A stretch of DNA of 64,000 bases from an uncultured Desulfobacter sp. (GTDB taxonomy: Bacteria > Desulfobacterota > Desulfobacteria > Desulfobacterales > Desulfobacteraceae): contig NZ_OY761445.1 of assembly GCF_963664415.1 (NCBI RefSeq), positions 1,762,501 to 1,826,500 of the forward strand, read 5' to 3'. Below are positions 43,021 through 51,174 of this stretch, piece by piece. The notes under the pieces are model-generated. The model did not search any database. It worked only from the letters and a program-made list of their open reading frames with translations, and was not told where the DNA came from. A program made the translations under genes and the position numbers. Position 1 is the stretch's first letter. Each line of letters starts with the position of its first letter.

Positions 43021-43281
43021 TTAATCGGCACCGCCCCTTTCCCGGATATAATCGGCAAGCGATTTAACCGTTGCTAAAATCTCACGTGCCTGGTCCTGGG
43101 TGTCGATGCGGACATCATAGACATCCTGGACCATGACAACAATTTCAACGGCGTCCAGGGAATCCAGCCCAAGCAGTGAATCCGGTCCCACCAGGGGGGA
43201 GTCCATCGGAAAGTCATCCAGAATATCTTCCTGCACATTACATAGTTCGACAATGGTTGTTAACAACTCTTTTTCCAGCAT
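43021..43281 (-). CDS. Acyl carrier protein
   Basis: 86 residues. LLGLDSLDAVEIV is the 4'-phosphopantetheine site, with the modified Ser at residue 41. The helix pattern and acidic charge are typical. It would carry a growing or finished acyl chain as thioester. It is the last gene of the five-gene minus-strand arm, starting 11 bases after the ABC permease. A carrier next to a BtrH-type protein suggests that BtrH takes its acyl group from this ACP. The sequence differs clearly from the two ACPs of the plus arm, so each probably serves its own step. Confidence 0.93.
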   Translation of the reverse strand: MLEKELLTTIVELCNVQEDILDDFPMDSPLVGPDSLLGLDSLDAVEIVVMVQDVYDVRIDTQDQAREILATVKSLADYIRERGGAD

Positions 43282-43292
43282 TAAAATTTACC

Positions 43293-44522
43293 TTATTTTT
43301 TGTATTTAAAAGAGAGATAGGAAATCCCCGAAGCAGCCATACCAAATAGTACCAGACAACCTGCTTCAGGCAAAACAGCTTTGATCTGTTTTCCCCGCAA
43401 AAGGATATCGTAGAATGCGTCAAGGGCCCATGCCAGGGGAGACAAATTACTGATCAGCTGCATGGGGCCGGGCATCAGATAAACAGGGACGATGATGCCA
43501 CCAAGGGCTGCGGCAATCACAATAGTTGTGGGACCAATAACAAGGGCCTGCTCATAGGAGCCTGCAAGTTGCCCAAGCATAATGCCGTAATTTGCAGCGG
43601 CCACCGCACATGCGGCAATGATAATAAGCACGGCAATCCATGGGCCGCTTACGACAAAGGCAGGCAGACCCAAAAGGGGAAAAACAAATTTACCGATCAA
43701 AAACACAAAGAAGAACTGAATCAGGCAGACACAGATGTAGGCAACAATCTTTCCCAAAATCAAAATAAATCCAGGGACGGGCATGGTTTTCAACCGGTCC
43801 TGGGTTTTATTTTCACGCTCCTGAATCATGCTTCCGGCAAGGGGCACACAGATAAAAAAAATACCGAACAAGGCCCAGGCCGGCACATTCTGCTGAACCG
43901 ATGTGGGCATTTTTATGAATCCGAATTCCGTTGCCCAGGCCTCTTTAATATCAAACCACGGATCAGGCGGCGTTGCATCCGGCCGCCTGTCTGTGGGGAA
44001 AACAGCTTGCCTGAGCTTAATCTCATACTCCAGACATAAAAGAACCTTTGAGACAGCACTTAACACAGCAGCTCGAAAGCCTCCCTGGACCGAAGGGTCA
44101 AAATATAAAGTAATCTGTTTGTTGTTGGTACCAGCGGTACCTTTTTTTGCAAGAGCAAACAGCCGGGCTTGATCAAAGGCAAAGTCCGTACAGCCTTCGG
44201 GGATAACAATACTGAACTGGTACGTCCCTTTATTCACCAAGGCTTTTGCCCCGGCCTCGGTGTTGCATCCGACATCTTCACCCTTCACGGCAATAATATT
44301 GTCCGAGTCCTTTAAACCCTTATAAATAATCTTTCCGATCTCTTTTTTATCGCTATCAAGAACCAAAACATGGGTAATCGGATTCAGCACTTTTGCCTGT
44401 ACAAGACAGATAATAGTCACCAACACGGCGGGCATGACAAACAACAGCACCAGGCCCATGCGGTCCCGGATGAGTAAAAGCAGTTCCTTTTTTAATGTGG
44501 CGGCTAAAAGTCCCATTAACAA
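43293..44522 (-). CDS. ABC-2 type transporter permease
   Basis: 409 residues in the ABC-2 layout. A first membrane helix (LVLLFVMPAVLVTIICLVQ) is followed by a large extracytoplasmic domain to about residue 215. Five further helices follow, including VPLAGSMIQERENKTQDRLKTMPV, whose ERE-x-G-like block is the coupling motif of the family. It exports lipids, polysaccharide or drugs together with the ATPase encoded directly upstream with no gap. In this locus it is a candidate for moving the lipid product or an intermediate. Confidence 0.88.
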   Translation of the reverse strand: MLMGLLAATLKKELLLLIRDRMGLVLLFVMPAVLVTIICLVQAKVLNPITHVLVLDSDKKEIGKIIYKGLKDSDNIIAVKGEDVGCNTEAGAKALVNKGTYQFSIVIPEGCTDFAFDQARLFALAKKGTAGTNNKQITLYFDPSVQGGFRAAVLSAVSKVLLCLEYEIKLRQAVFPTDRRPDATPPDPWFDIKEAWATEFGFIKMPTSVQQNVPAWALFGIFFICVPLAGSMIQERENKTQDRLKTMPVPGFILILGKIVAYICVCLIQFFFVFLIGKFVFPLLGLPAFVVSGPWIAVLIIIAACAVAAANYGIMLGQLAGSYEQALVIGPTTIVIAAALGGIIVPVYLMPGPMQLISNLSPLAWALDAFYDILLRGKQIKAVLPEAGCLVLFGMAASGISYLSFKYKK

Positions 44523-45278
44523 CTATCTTTTTTTTCCTGTGGCCTTTAAAAACAGCTCGTTGAGATTACGGCATTTGCCGATGCCGCTGATCAGATCATC
44601 GGTTCGCCCCTGGGCAAGACAAACGCCTTTATCCATGATCAAAACCCGTGAACATATTTTTTCAGCCTCTTCCATGTAATGGGTCGTATAGATCAGGGTG
44701 CTGCCCTTAAGGCTTAACTGCTGAATCCGGTCAAGCAATGCGTTGCGGGAGTAGACATCCATACCCACTGTGGGTTCATCCAGGAATATCAGTGCCGGAT
44801 CATGCAAAATTCCGCAGGCAATATTAAACCTGCGTTGAATACCGCCGGAACATTTTGAGATCAGCTGATCGGCAAACGCATCCAGATCTAACAGGCCTAA
44901 GGTTTCTGTAATTTTTAATTCCAACGCTGTTTTGTTAAGCCCAAATAACGTACCGAAATAAACCATATTTTCCCGTCCGGTGAGTTTTGAAAACAAGGCG
45001 ATTTCCTGGGGGATCAAGCTGATAAGAGGCCTGACTTTAAGTGGATGTGCCAAGGCGTCCACACCGCAGATTTTCACACTGCCCCGGGTGGGCTTTATCA
45101 GGGTGGACAAAATGGAGATGGTTGTTGTTTTTCCGGCGCCGTTAGGCCCTAATAATCCAAAAATCTCGCCTTTTTCAACCCGTAAATTCAGGTCAGCCAG
45201 GACATCTTTCCGACTGCTCGGATAGCGTTTCCCCAAATTACTGACCTTAAGAACAGATTGAGGATCATCAGCCGGCAA
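44523..45278 (-). CDS. ABC transporter ATP-binding protein
   Basis: About 251 residues if translation starts at the TTG at 45278, which has AAGGAG ten bases before it. The open frame extends to an ATG at 45404, but that would overlap the BtrH gene by 137 bases. LLGPNGAGKTTTISIL is Walker A, SKCSGGIQRRFNIACGIL the signature, LIFLDEPTVGMD Walker B and YTTHYMEEAEKI the switch His. The family energises ABC-2 permeases such as the one encoded next. Overlap with BtrH indicates tight co-expression. Confidence 0.9.
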   Translation of the reverse strand: MPADDPQSVLKVSNLGKRYPSSRKDVLADLNLRVEKGEIFGLLGPNGAGKTTTISILSTLIKPTRGSVKICGVDALAHPLKVRPLISLIPQEIALFSKLTGRENMVYFGTLFGLNKTALELKITETLGLLDLDAFADQLISKCSGGIQRRFNIACGILHDPALIFLDEPTVGMDVYSRNALLDRIQQLSLKGSTLIYTTHYMEEAEKICSRVLIMDKGVCLAQGRTDDLISGIGKCRNLNELFLKATGKKR

Positions 45279-46281
45279 TGGACAAAAGCTCCTTAAAGGT
45301 GCGGGTTTCAATATCTGCGCAGCTATTGAGAACCTCACGCATGGCCTGTACCGAGTCATCCCGGGTCGCCCGGCCCTTACAATGCCTTGCGGCCTTGACG
45401 GCAAATCTGCGCCACTGATCTCCAGAAGCCGTCATCTGTTCAGCCATGGTGGTCAACCGCGGGTCATCCAATATCCGGGCGGCCTGCTGGAGGAATGCCG
45501 AATACATAAAACGAAAGCCGCCTCCGCCGGTACCAATCTCTTCTTGCATCCGTATGAGCTGCCCTAAAAGGAGTACTGTTTTTTCATTGCCAAATTTTTT
45601 GGGCCAATTTTCAACACACTTTCCTAAGAAACGAATCCCCCGGGTGCCCAGGAACGGCACAGGCGTTTTTACCATACTTTTTGCCGCACCCTTGATCCCG
45701 GTGAACAGGGCGGGTTTTAAATCAATTGTTTCAGGAACACGGGTGATACGGTACATACTTCCTTTGGGGGCCAGGGCTCCCTTTGCAAACCGGGCCAGGG
45801 CCAGATCCTTAGACGAGCACTCTACGAGGGAAGGGAAAACCGGGTCACTGATGATATAATTACCCCCCTCTTTGCCAATCACCACGATATTGTGCATGTT
45901 AAAATGAAATCTCAACGCCGGGGGAAAATACGGCAACCAGTATCCGCCGGTCCGGCATCCCACAGGGTGTCCCTGGTCAAGTTCTCTGTCCAGGGCATCC
46001 ATGGCTTTGGGCACACTTGAAAACTTTTGCCATTTGACCCCAATGCCCAAAGCGCGGGTCACACTTTTAAATATTTTGCCCACCGGGCACCGAAAGGTTG
46101 TCAACGGCAGTTCATTAACTTTAATAAACGGCAGGTATCCAAAAAAGATGCCCTGGCCAATGCCAAATGCCAGGGCCTCTGAAAGCTGTTGATCACTGTC
46201 TTTTACGGCATGGTTGATCAGATTTGCAGTAACCCCGCATTCACAATGGGCGGACTGGGTATGTTTAAAATCAATTCTCAT
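45268..46281 (-). CDS. BtrH N-terminal-domain protein, acyl-transfer candidate
   Basis: 337 residues. The N-terminal 150 match the BtrH_N fold, a papain-like module: HCECGVTANLINHA carries the probable Cys nucleophile near residue 15, and FHFNMHNIVVIGKEGG and YIISDPVFP supply His and Asp regions. The C-terminal half resembles DUF4872. In butirosin biosynthesis BtrH moves an acyl chain from an ACP to an amine. Here ACP and ABC exporter genes follow in the same operon, so transfer of a chain from ACP to an acceptor is a reasonable inference. Confidence 0.8.
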   Translation of the reverse strand: MRIDFKHTQSAHCECGVTANLINHAVKDSDQQLSEALAFGIGQGIFFGYLPFIKVNELPLTTFRCPVGKIFKSVTRALGIGVKWQKFSSVPKAMDALDRELDQGHPVGCRTGGYWLPYFPPALRFHFNMHNIVVIGKEGGNYIISDPVFPSLVECSSKDLALARFAKGALAPKGSMYRITRVPETIDLKPALFTGIKGAAKSMVKTPVPFLGTRGIRFLGKCVENWPKKFGNEKTVLLLGQLIRMQEEIGTGGGGFRFMYSAFLQQAARILDDPRLTTMAEQMTASGDQWRRFAVKAARHCKGRATRDDSVQAMREVLNSCADIETRTFKELLSIAG

Positions 46282-46283
46282 CG

Positions 46284-46733
46284 TTAATCTTCATCTTGGC
46301 AGTCGACGGGGCAATCCATGGCCGGCTTGGGCAGCGTTTTTAATTCATCCACGGATATATTGAATAGTGCGGCATACTTTTCCAGTACACGCTCTTTGAT
46401 TCTTTTGAAGACGGCTGGTTTGAGATGCCGCTTGACCTGCCAGCGATACAATCCCATATACTGGGCAAGAAGAGCGACATCCATCTGGTGACACGCCATA
46501 TAAAAGCCAATGGGACTGAGTTTTCCATCAAGAATATCTATGCGGGCCTTGTTAACTTTTTTTTCAATGAGTTGCCATGCCTGCCTGTTGGCGACATTTT
46601 TTGGATCCCATCCAATACTTTGGGCCAGGCTGTAATTTCCGTTTTGATCAACGGCATAACATATTTCACGGCCATAATCGTCTAAAATACCGGGATCTTG
46701 GGGGACGTCTTTTATTTCCATTACCGATAACAA
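46284..46733 (-). CDS. Small HTH-like protein of unknown function
   Basis: 149 residues from TTG at 46733, or 145 from ATG at 46721. Residues 75-115 (CHQMDVALLAQYMGLYRWQVKRHLKP) look like a helix-turn-helix: a helix, a tight turn at Gly, and a second basic helix. The end PAMDCPVDCQDED has two Cys. It is the first gene of the minus arm, two bases before BtrH, and faces the ketosynthase gene across a 141-base gap that must hold both promoters. It could be the local regulator, but no family is recognised. Confidence 0.6.
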   Translation of the reverse strand: MLSVMEIKDVPQDPGILDDYGREICYAVDQNGNYSLAQSIGWDPKNVANRQAWQLIEKKVNKARIDILDGKLSPIGFYMACHQMDVALLAQYMGLYRWQVKRHLKPAVFKRIKERVLEKYAALFNISVDELKTLPKPAMDCPVDCQDED

Positions 46734-46874
46734 CTTAAGATTAAATAAAAAGCATATTAAAAGTTTGCTTACGACTTACACTGAATTTATTGTTAAAAAC
46801 AAGCCTAATTTTACAATATGCTTCCAATGATATGCTTGAAATGATATTTCCTTGCCGATGATAGGAGTTAATTT

Positions 46875-49061
46875 ATGACATCTGGTGCTTACATTGCTGC
46901 AATGGGAATCATATCCGCCTTAGGGACAGGGATTGACAGCACGTATCAGGCCCTTAAACGCGGTAAATCCGGTCTGGCTTCCGTGGATTTTTTTCAACTG
47001 AACCGGCCGAATTTTCCCAAAGTGGGTATGGCGCCAGGGCCGATTAAAGACAATGTACCCCGGACACACGCGCTTGCCCGGATCGCTGCCGGACAAATCA
47101 TGGCCCAATGCAGTCTGGTCCCGGATGCCGTTGTTTTAGGCGTCACTACAGGAGGCATGCTGACTTGCGAATCTCTACTCAAAACCAAAGAAACCGATCC
47201 AAAACTTTTCAGCTATCACGGTCTGGGTACGGTTGCAGAGGATATTGCGGACCTGATAGGCTGTAAAGGCCCTGCCATTACCGTGTCTACGGCCTGTTCT
47301 TCAGGGAATACGGCTCTGGCCATTGCCTTGGAGATGCTCCGTTCGGGCCAGGCCGAAACCGTCCTGGCCGGGGGAGCCGATGCCCTGTGTCGTATGACCT
47401 GCTTTGGATTTCAGTCCCTGCAGGTGGTTGACCCGGCAGGCGCACGGCCGTTTGACGAAAAGCGTGCCGGCATGAGTGTTGCCGAAGGGGCAGGTCTAAT
47501 GCTCATTGTATCCCAAAAGCCTGAAAATCCTATTGCAACACTGTCCGGCGGCGGCTTATCCTGCGATGCATACCACGCCTCATCGCCGCACCCGCAAGGC
47601 AACGGTGCCTTTGATGCCATGACAAAAGCCATGGATGACGCCGGCATCACCCCTGAACAGATAGATTACATCAATCTTCACGGTACAGGCACCGAGGCCA
47701 ATGACAAGGCGGAAGCCATGGCTGTGAACCGGCTTTTTAACAAAAACCAACCTGCGGCATCATCGGTTAAAGGGGCCACAGGCCATCCCATGGCCGCTGC
47801 CGGGGCCATAGAGGCGATCATCAGTGCCATTGCCGTATCCAAAGCGATCATTCCCGGCAATACCGGATTCAGTACCCCGGACCCTGTACTGAATTTTATA
47901 CCGGTAGCCACCCCCATACACAGGTCCGTTCACAGGGTATTGTCAAATACATTTGGATTTGGTGGAAATAATGCGTCCATTGTAATATCAGAAACAGCCA
48001 CCAATGCATCGACGACCTGCGCCCGGGACGTAAAAAAGAGGCCAAAGTCCCAGATGGGTCCTTTGTCGGTTCTAAGTTACGCCTGTGTGACAGGTGCGGG
48101 CACGACCGGTGAAAGTCTGGATGCATTTTACAAGGGGCAGTCCCTGGCAGGCATGATCACGGACAAAACCCTGACCGACCTGCTCTCTTTGAAAAAAGTG
48201 CGGCGGATGAAACGATTTTCCCGCCTGATGTTAGCCCTGGCGGTCCTGGCCGGAAAAGAGGAGCCCGCCGACACAACGCCTGCATCCATTATCGGCGGCA
48301 CCGGCTGGGGATCACTGTCGGAAACCTGGGACTTTCTTTCACGGCTTTTTGCAGGCAATGAGAGATCCTCCAGCCCCATTGATTTTGTGGGATCGGTTCA
48401 CAACGCCGCCCTGGGTCATGTGGCCATGGAACTGGGTGCAAAAGGCGCGAACATCACCACCACAGGCGGGGATGCCTCCTTTGAGCAGGCCCTGTGGACG
48501 GCCGGAATTCTGGGTAAAAAGGAACATGCCCCCATCATGGTCATGGGCGGAGATGAACACCATGCAGAGTTGTCGTTCAGGTTTGATATGTCCGTGACCC
48601 ACAAAGAGAAACCAGCGGACGGCGGCGGTGCTCTGGTGCTGACTTACGGGGCAGTTCCCGGCAACGCCACTCTGACCCCCCGACTATTTTTAAAAGATAA
48701 CGACCGCCTTGCACCCAAGGATGCCCTGGCAGACCTTATCCGGGAGCTGCCGGATTTCAATGACAGGTATGGGGCTGTCATGGCCGGTATCCCCAAGGCC
48801 TATGCAGCCCGGGGAAAGGCAATGACGGATACTTTGTCCAATGCCTTTTCATCGTCCATACCAATCCTGATTTACCGCCGGCTGACCGGACAGTTTGCCA
48901 CGGCCCCGGCAATTGCAACCGTACTTGCCGTGGATGCGGTAAAAAATAACAAACTGCCTGATCCGGCGTCTCCAGGAAATTGTATAGAGCTCCAAGGCAG
49001 GGGGATTCTTCTTTTAGGCTTTGGGCGGCATCTTACTGCCGTAGAGGTAATGCCGGGATGA
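46875..49061 (+). CDS. Ketosynthase fused to chain-length-factor-like domain
   Basis: 728 residues in two halves. Residues 1-380 are a complete FabF-type ketosynthase: Cys141 in STACSSGN, His269 in LHGTGTEAND and His304 in KGATGHPMAAAG. Residues 390-728 are a second thiolase-like fold (LSYACVTGAGTTGESLDAF, SIIGGTGWGSL, DFVGSVHNAALGHVAMEL) whose active-site position reads TTTGGDASFEQAL without Cys. This matches the ketoacyl-synt_2 partners of aryl polyene and type II PKS systems. The fusion guarantees one KS per partner. AGGAG is seven bases before the ATG. It elongates an ACP-bound chain and opens the plus arm. Confidence 0.9.
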   Translation: MTSGAYIAAMGIISALGTGIDSTYQALKRGKSGLASVDFFQLNRPNFPKVGMAPGPIKDNVPRTHALARIAAGQIMAQCSLVPDAVVLGVTTGGMLTCESLLKTKETDPKLFSYHGLGTVAEDIADLIGCKGPAITVSTACSSGNTALAIALEMLRSGQAETVLAGGADALCRMTCFGFQSLQVVDPAGARPFDEKRAGMSVAEGAGLMLIVSQKPENPIATLSGGGLSCDAYHASSPHPQGNGAFDAMTKAMDDAGITPEQIDYINLHGTGTEANDKAEAMAVNRLFNKNQPAASSVKGATGHPMAAAGAIEAIISAIAVSKAIIPGNTGFSTPDPVLNFIPVATPIHRSVHRVLSNTFGFGGNNASIVISETATNASTTCARDVKKRPKSQMGPLSVLSYACVTGAGTTGESLDAFYKGQSLAGMITDKTLTDLLSLKKVRRMKRFSRLMLALAVLAGKEEPADTTPASIIGGTGWGSLSETWDFLSRLFAGNERSSSPIDFVGSVHNAALGHVAMELGAKGANITTTGGDASFEQALWTAGILGKKEHAPIMVMGGDEHHAELSFRFDMSVTHKEKPADGGGALVLTYGAVPGNATLTPRLFLKDNDRLAPKDALADLIRELPDFNDRYGAVMAGIPKAYAARGKAMTDTLSNAFSSSIPILIYRRLTGQFATAPAIATVLAVDAVKNNKLPDPASPGNCIELQGRGILLLGFGRHLTAVEVMPG

Positions 49062-49118
49062 AAGCCCATTGATAACCGGCAGCATATCCATAGCCCCCCT
49101 ACCCTATTCGATACTTTT

Positions 49119-49664
49119 ATGAATTTTATTCTTTTTATTTTAATCAGCCTGATGCTGGTGTGGATTTCCCGGCACACGCTGAAAAATTACCGCAGTCACG
49201 GCTTTTACCGCTTTTTTGCCTTTGAAGGCATTGCCGCAATCCTCGCATTGAATGAACCCCGTTGGTTTGACAACCCTTTTTCAATAAGGCAGTTGCTGTC
49301 CTGGGCGCTGCTGATCTGTTCCATCGGTTTTGTTCTGTACGCAGTGAACCTGCTTCGCAATTTTGGGGGACACAGACAGCGTGATGACATGCCTGAGAAC
49401 TTCAATTTTGAGAATACGGCGCATCTGGTTGATACGGGCCTATACCGATTCATCCGCCATCCCATGTATACCTCGTTACTGCTCTTAAACTGGGGAGCGT
49501 TTTTAAAGCACATCACCCTGGTCACCACAGCAATCAGTGTGACAGCAACATTGTTCCTTATTGCCACGGCCCGGGTGGAAGAAAAAGAAAACCAAATAGT
49601 TTTTGGGCAAGCCTATACTGAGTATTGCAGCAAATCTAAGATGTTCATCCCATTTTTATTTTAA
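49119..49664 (+). CDS. Isoprenylcysteine/phospholipid methyltransferase-like membrane protein
   Basis: 181 residues with four or five membrane helices. HLVDTGLYRFIRHPMYTSLLLLNWG is the SAM-binding signature of the ICMT/PEMT/NnrU group, with RHPxY. VEEKENQIVFGQAYTEYCSK is the usual C-terminal Glu-rich block. It would methylate a lipid-linked carboxylate, amine or similar group within the membrane. It lies 57 bases after the ketosynthase and before a radical SAM gene. In this locus a methyl ester or methylated head group is possible. Confidence 0.82.
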   Translation: MNFILFILISLMLVWISRHTLKNYRSHGFYRFFAFEGIAAILALNEPRWFDNPFSIRQLLSWALLICSIGFVLYAVNLLRNFGGHRQRDDMPENFNFENTAHLVDTGLYRFIRHPMYTSLLLLNWGAFLKHITLVTTAISVTATLFLIATARVEEKENQIVFGQAYTEYCSKSKMFIPFLF

Positions 49665-49740
49665 TCTTGTTTAGGGTGTGTCATTTTATTATATTATTTA
49701 CCTTTAAAAACCAATACAGGCAAGGCAAGGAAACTGTCTT

Positions 49741-50739
49741 ATGAAAACAGTTAGTTCTCTTCTGGATCAAGCGTGGTATACAAGATATAAAGCCATTTCC
49801 AAGCTTAACATACGAAGCTCCATTTATGATGTAACCAACCGCTGTAACCTGCGCTGCAAGGGTTGCTTCTTCTTTTCATCCGGCGAACACGAGGCGGCCA
49901 AAGAGCAAATGGACATCTCGGAATGGGAATCCTTTATTGATCGGGAAAAAGAACGGGGCGTCAACCTTGCCATTCTCATCGGTGGAGAACCTACCCTGTG
50001 CCTGGACCGCGTCGAGGCGTTTTATGACCGCATGCCCACCTTTATGGCCACAAACGGTCTTATCAAAGTACCCAGGGACCGTTTTCCCGATATGATGGTT
50101 GGCATTTCACTGTGGGGCAGCAGTGATGACGAAAAGACATTGAGGGGAAAGGACACCTTTGCCATATCCAGCCGCCACTATGAAGGCGACCCCCATGTGT
50201 ATTATCTTTTGACCATTACGCCAAAGCTTGTAGGCCATATTGAGCCCATCGTCCAAAAAATCCGCAATGTCGGCGTTAAAGTCCATATGCAGCTTCTATC
50301 CAATGATGAAGGCGTAGACGGATTCAGCTGGACCAAGCAAGAACTTGCTGACGTATGCCAGGAGATGGACGACTTATTGGACCGCTATCCCGACACGGTG
50401 GTCTCTGCAAAATATTATCATAAGATTATCACCACAGGCACCATGTTGGGCAGACCTTTTGGTTGGGCCGAGTGCCCCTCGGTGACACAGCCCCTGGACG
50501 ACCGGAAAAACAATCCCAAACGGTTGACCAACTTCATCCGCTGGGCCTCGGATCTTAAAACCATGCACCGCTGCTGCACCTCTGAAACCCGTGACTGCAA
50601 AACCTGCAAGGACGGAGCTGCCCACATGAGCTGGGTTATGGTCAATAAGCGGGCCCATATGAACAACACCCAGGATCTGCAGAACTGGATAACAGTGTAT
50701 GAAATGTTCGCCAAACTGTATCAATTCATTCCATGGTAA
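49741..50739 (+). CDS. Radical SAM enzyme with C-terminal Cys cluster
   Basis: 332 residues. Cys35, Cys39 and Cys42 in TNRCNLRCKGC bind the [4Fe-4S] cluster that cleaves SAM. LIGGEPTL is the GGE-type SAM contact. The C-terminal RCCTSETRDCKTCKDG looks like part of a SPASM-like auxiliary cluster. The closest relative in view is the enzyme at 59990-61036, with the same block order (DMTNRCNIRCEGC, CCVPDTDCADC), so the two form a paralogous pair. The thioesterase gene overlaps its end by seven bases. The substrate is probably an ACP- or lipid-bound chain. Confidence 0.9.
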   Translation: MKTVSSLLDQAWYTRYKAISKLNIRSSIYDVTNRCNLRCKGCFFFSSGEHEAAKEQMDISEWESFIDREKERGVNLAILIGGEPTLCLDRVEAFYDRMPTFMATNGLIKVPRDRFPDMMVGISLWGSSDDEKTLRGKDTFAISSRHYEGDPHVYYLLTITPKLVGHIEPIVQKIRNVGVKVHMQLLSNDEGVDGFSWTKQELADVCQEMDDLLDRYPDTVVSAKYYHKIITTGTMLGRPFGWAECPSVTQPLDDRKNNPKRLTNFIRWASDLKTMHRCCTSETRDCKTCKDGAAHMSWVMVNKRAHMNNTQDLQNWITVYEMFAKLYQFIPW

Positions 50740-51170
50740 AAAAAAATAAAAAAGAAAAGCCGGTCTACAAGCACTTTGAAACGGCACACAAAGTCCCGTT
50801 CCACGACATGGATCCTATGCATGTGATGTGGCACGGCAACTATTATAAATATTTTGATGTAACACGATTCGATCTGTTTAAAGCGGCGGGCATTGACCTG
50901 TACGAATACTCCCTTTCAAAACATGTCAGCTTTCCGGTAAGCCGCTCATCCATCAAACATATTGCACCCTTAAAATTCCATGACGAATTTATCTGCAAAG
51001 CCACTGTAACCGAGGCTGAATACAAAATCGGCATAGATTTTGAGATCCGGCGTAAAGATACAGAACAAGTCTGTGCCCGGGGAAAAAGTGAGCAGGTGGC
51101 TGTGCGTGTACCTGAAATGACACTTTTGTTCAGGATCCCCGAAGATATCACCTCAGCCCTGCTGGTGTAA
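50733..51170 (+). CDS. 4HBT/YbgC-type acyl thioesterase
   Basis: 145 residues of a single hotdog fold. FHDMDPMHVMWHGNYYKYFDVTR matches the catalytic block of 4-hydroxybenzoyl-CoA thioesterase relatives, with Asp followed by the HGNY segment. It hydrolyses acyl-CoA or acyl-ACP, so it can release free acid. Free acid is exactly what the FakAB-like protein, encoded four bases after it, would phosphorylate. The start overlaps the radical SAM gene by seven bases. Confidence 0.85.
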   Translation: MVKKNKKEKPVYKHFETAHKVPFHDMDPMHVMWHGNYYKYFDVTRFDLFKAAGIDLYEYSLSKHVSFPVSRSSIKHIAPLKFHDEFICKATVTEAEYKIGIDFEIRRKDTEQVCARGKSEQVAVRVPEMTLLFRIPEDITSALLV

Positions 51171-51174
51171 TGTC

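Noticed and set aside
45279..45404. Upstream extension of the ABC ATPase to the ATG at 45404
   Set aside because: It would overlap the BtrH gene by 137 bases and the added residues (rich in Arg and Pro) do not match the family.
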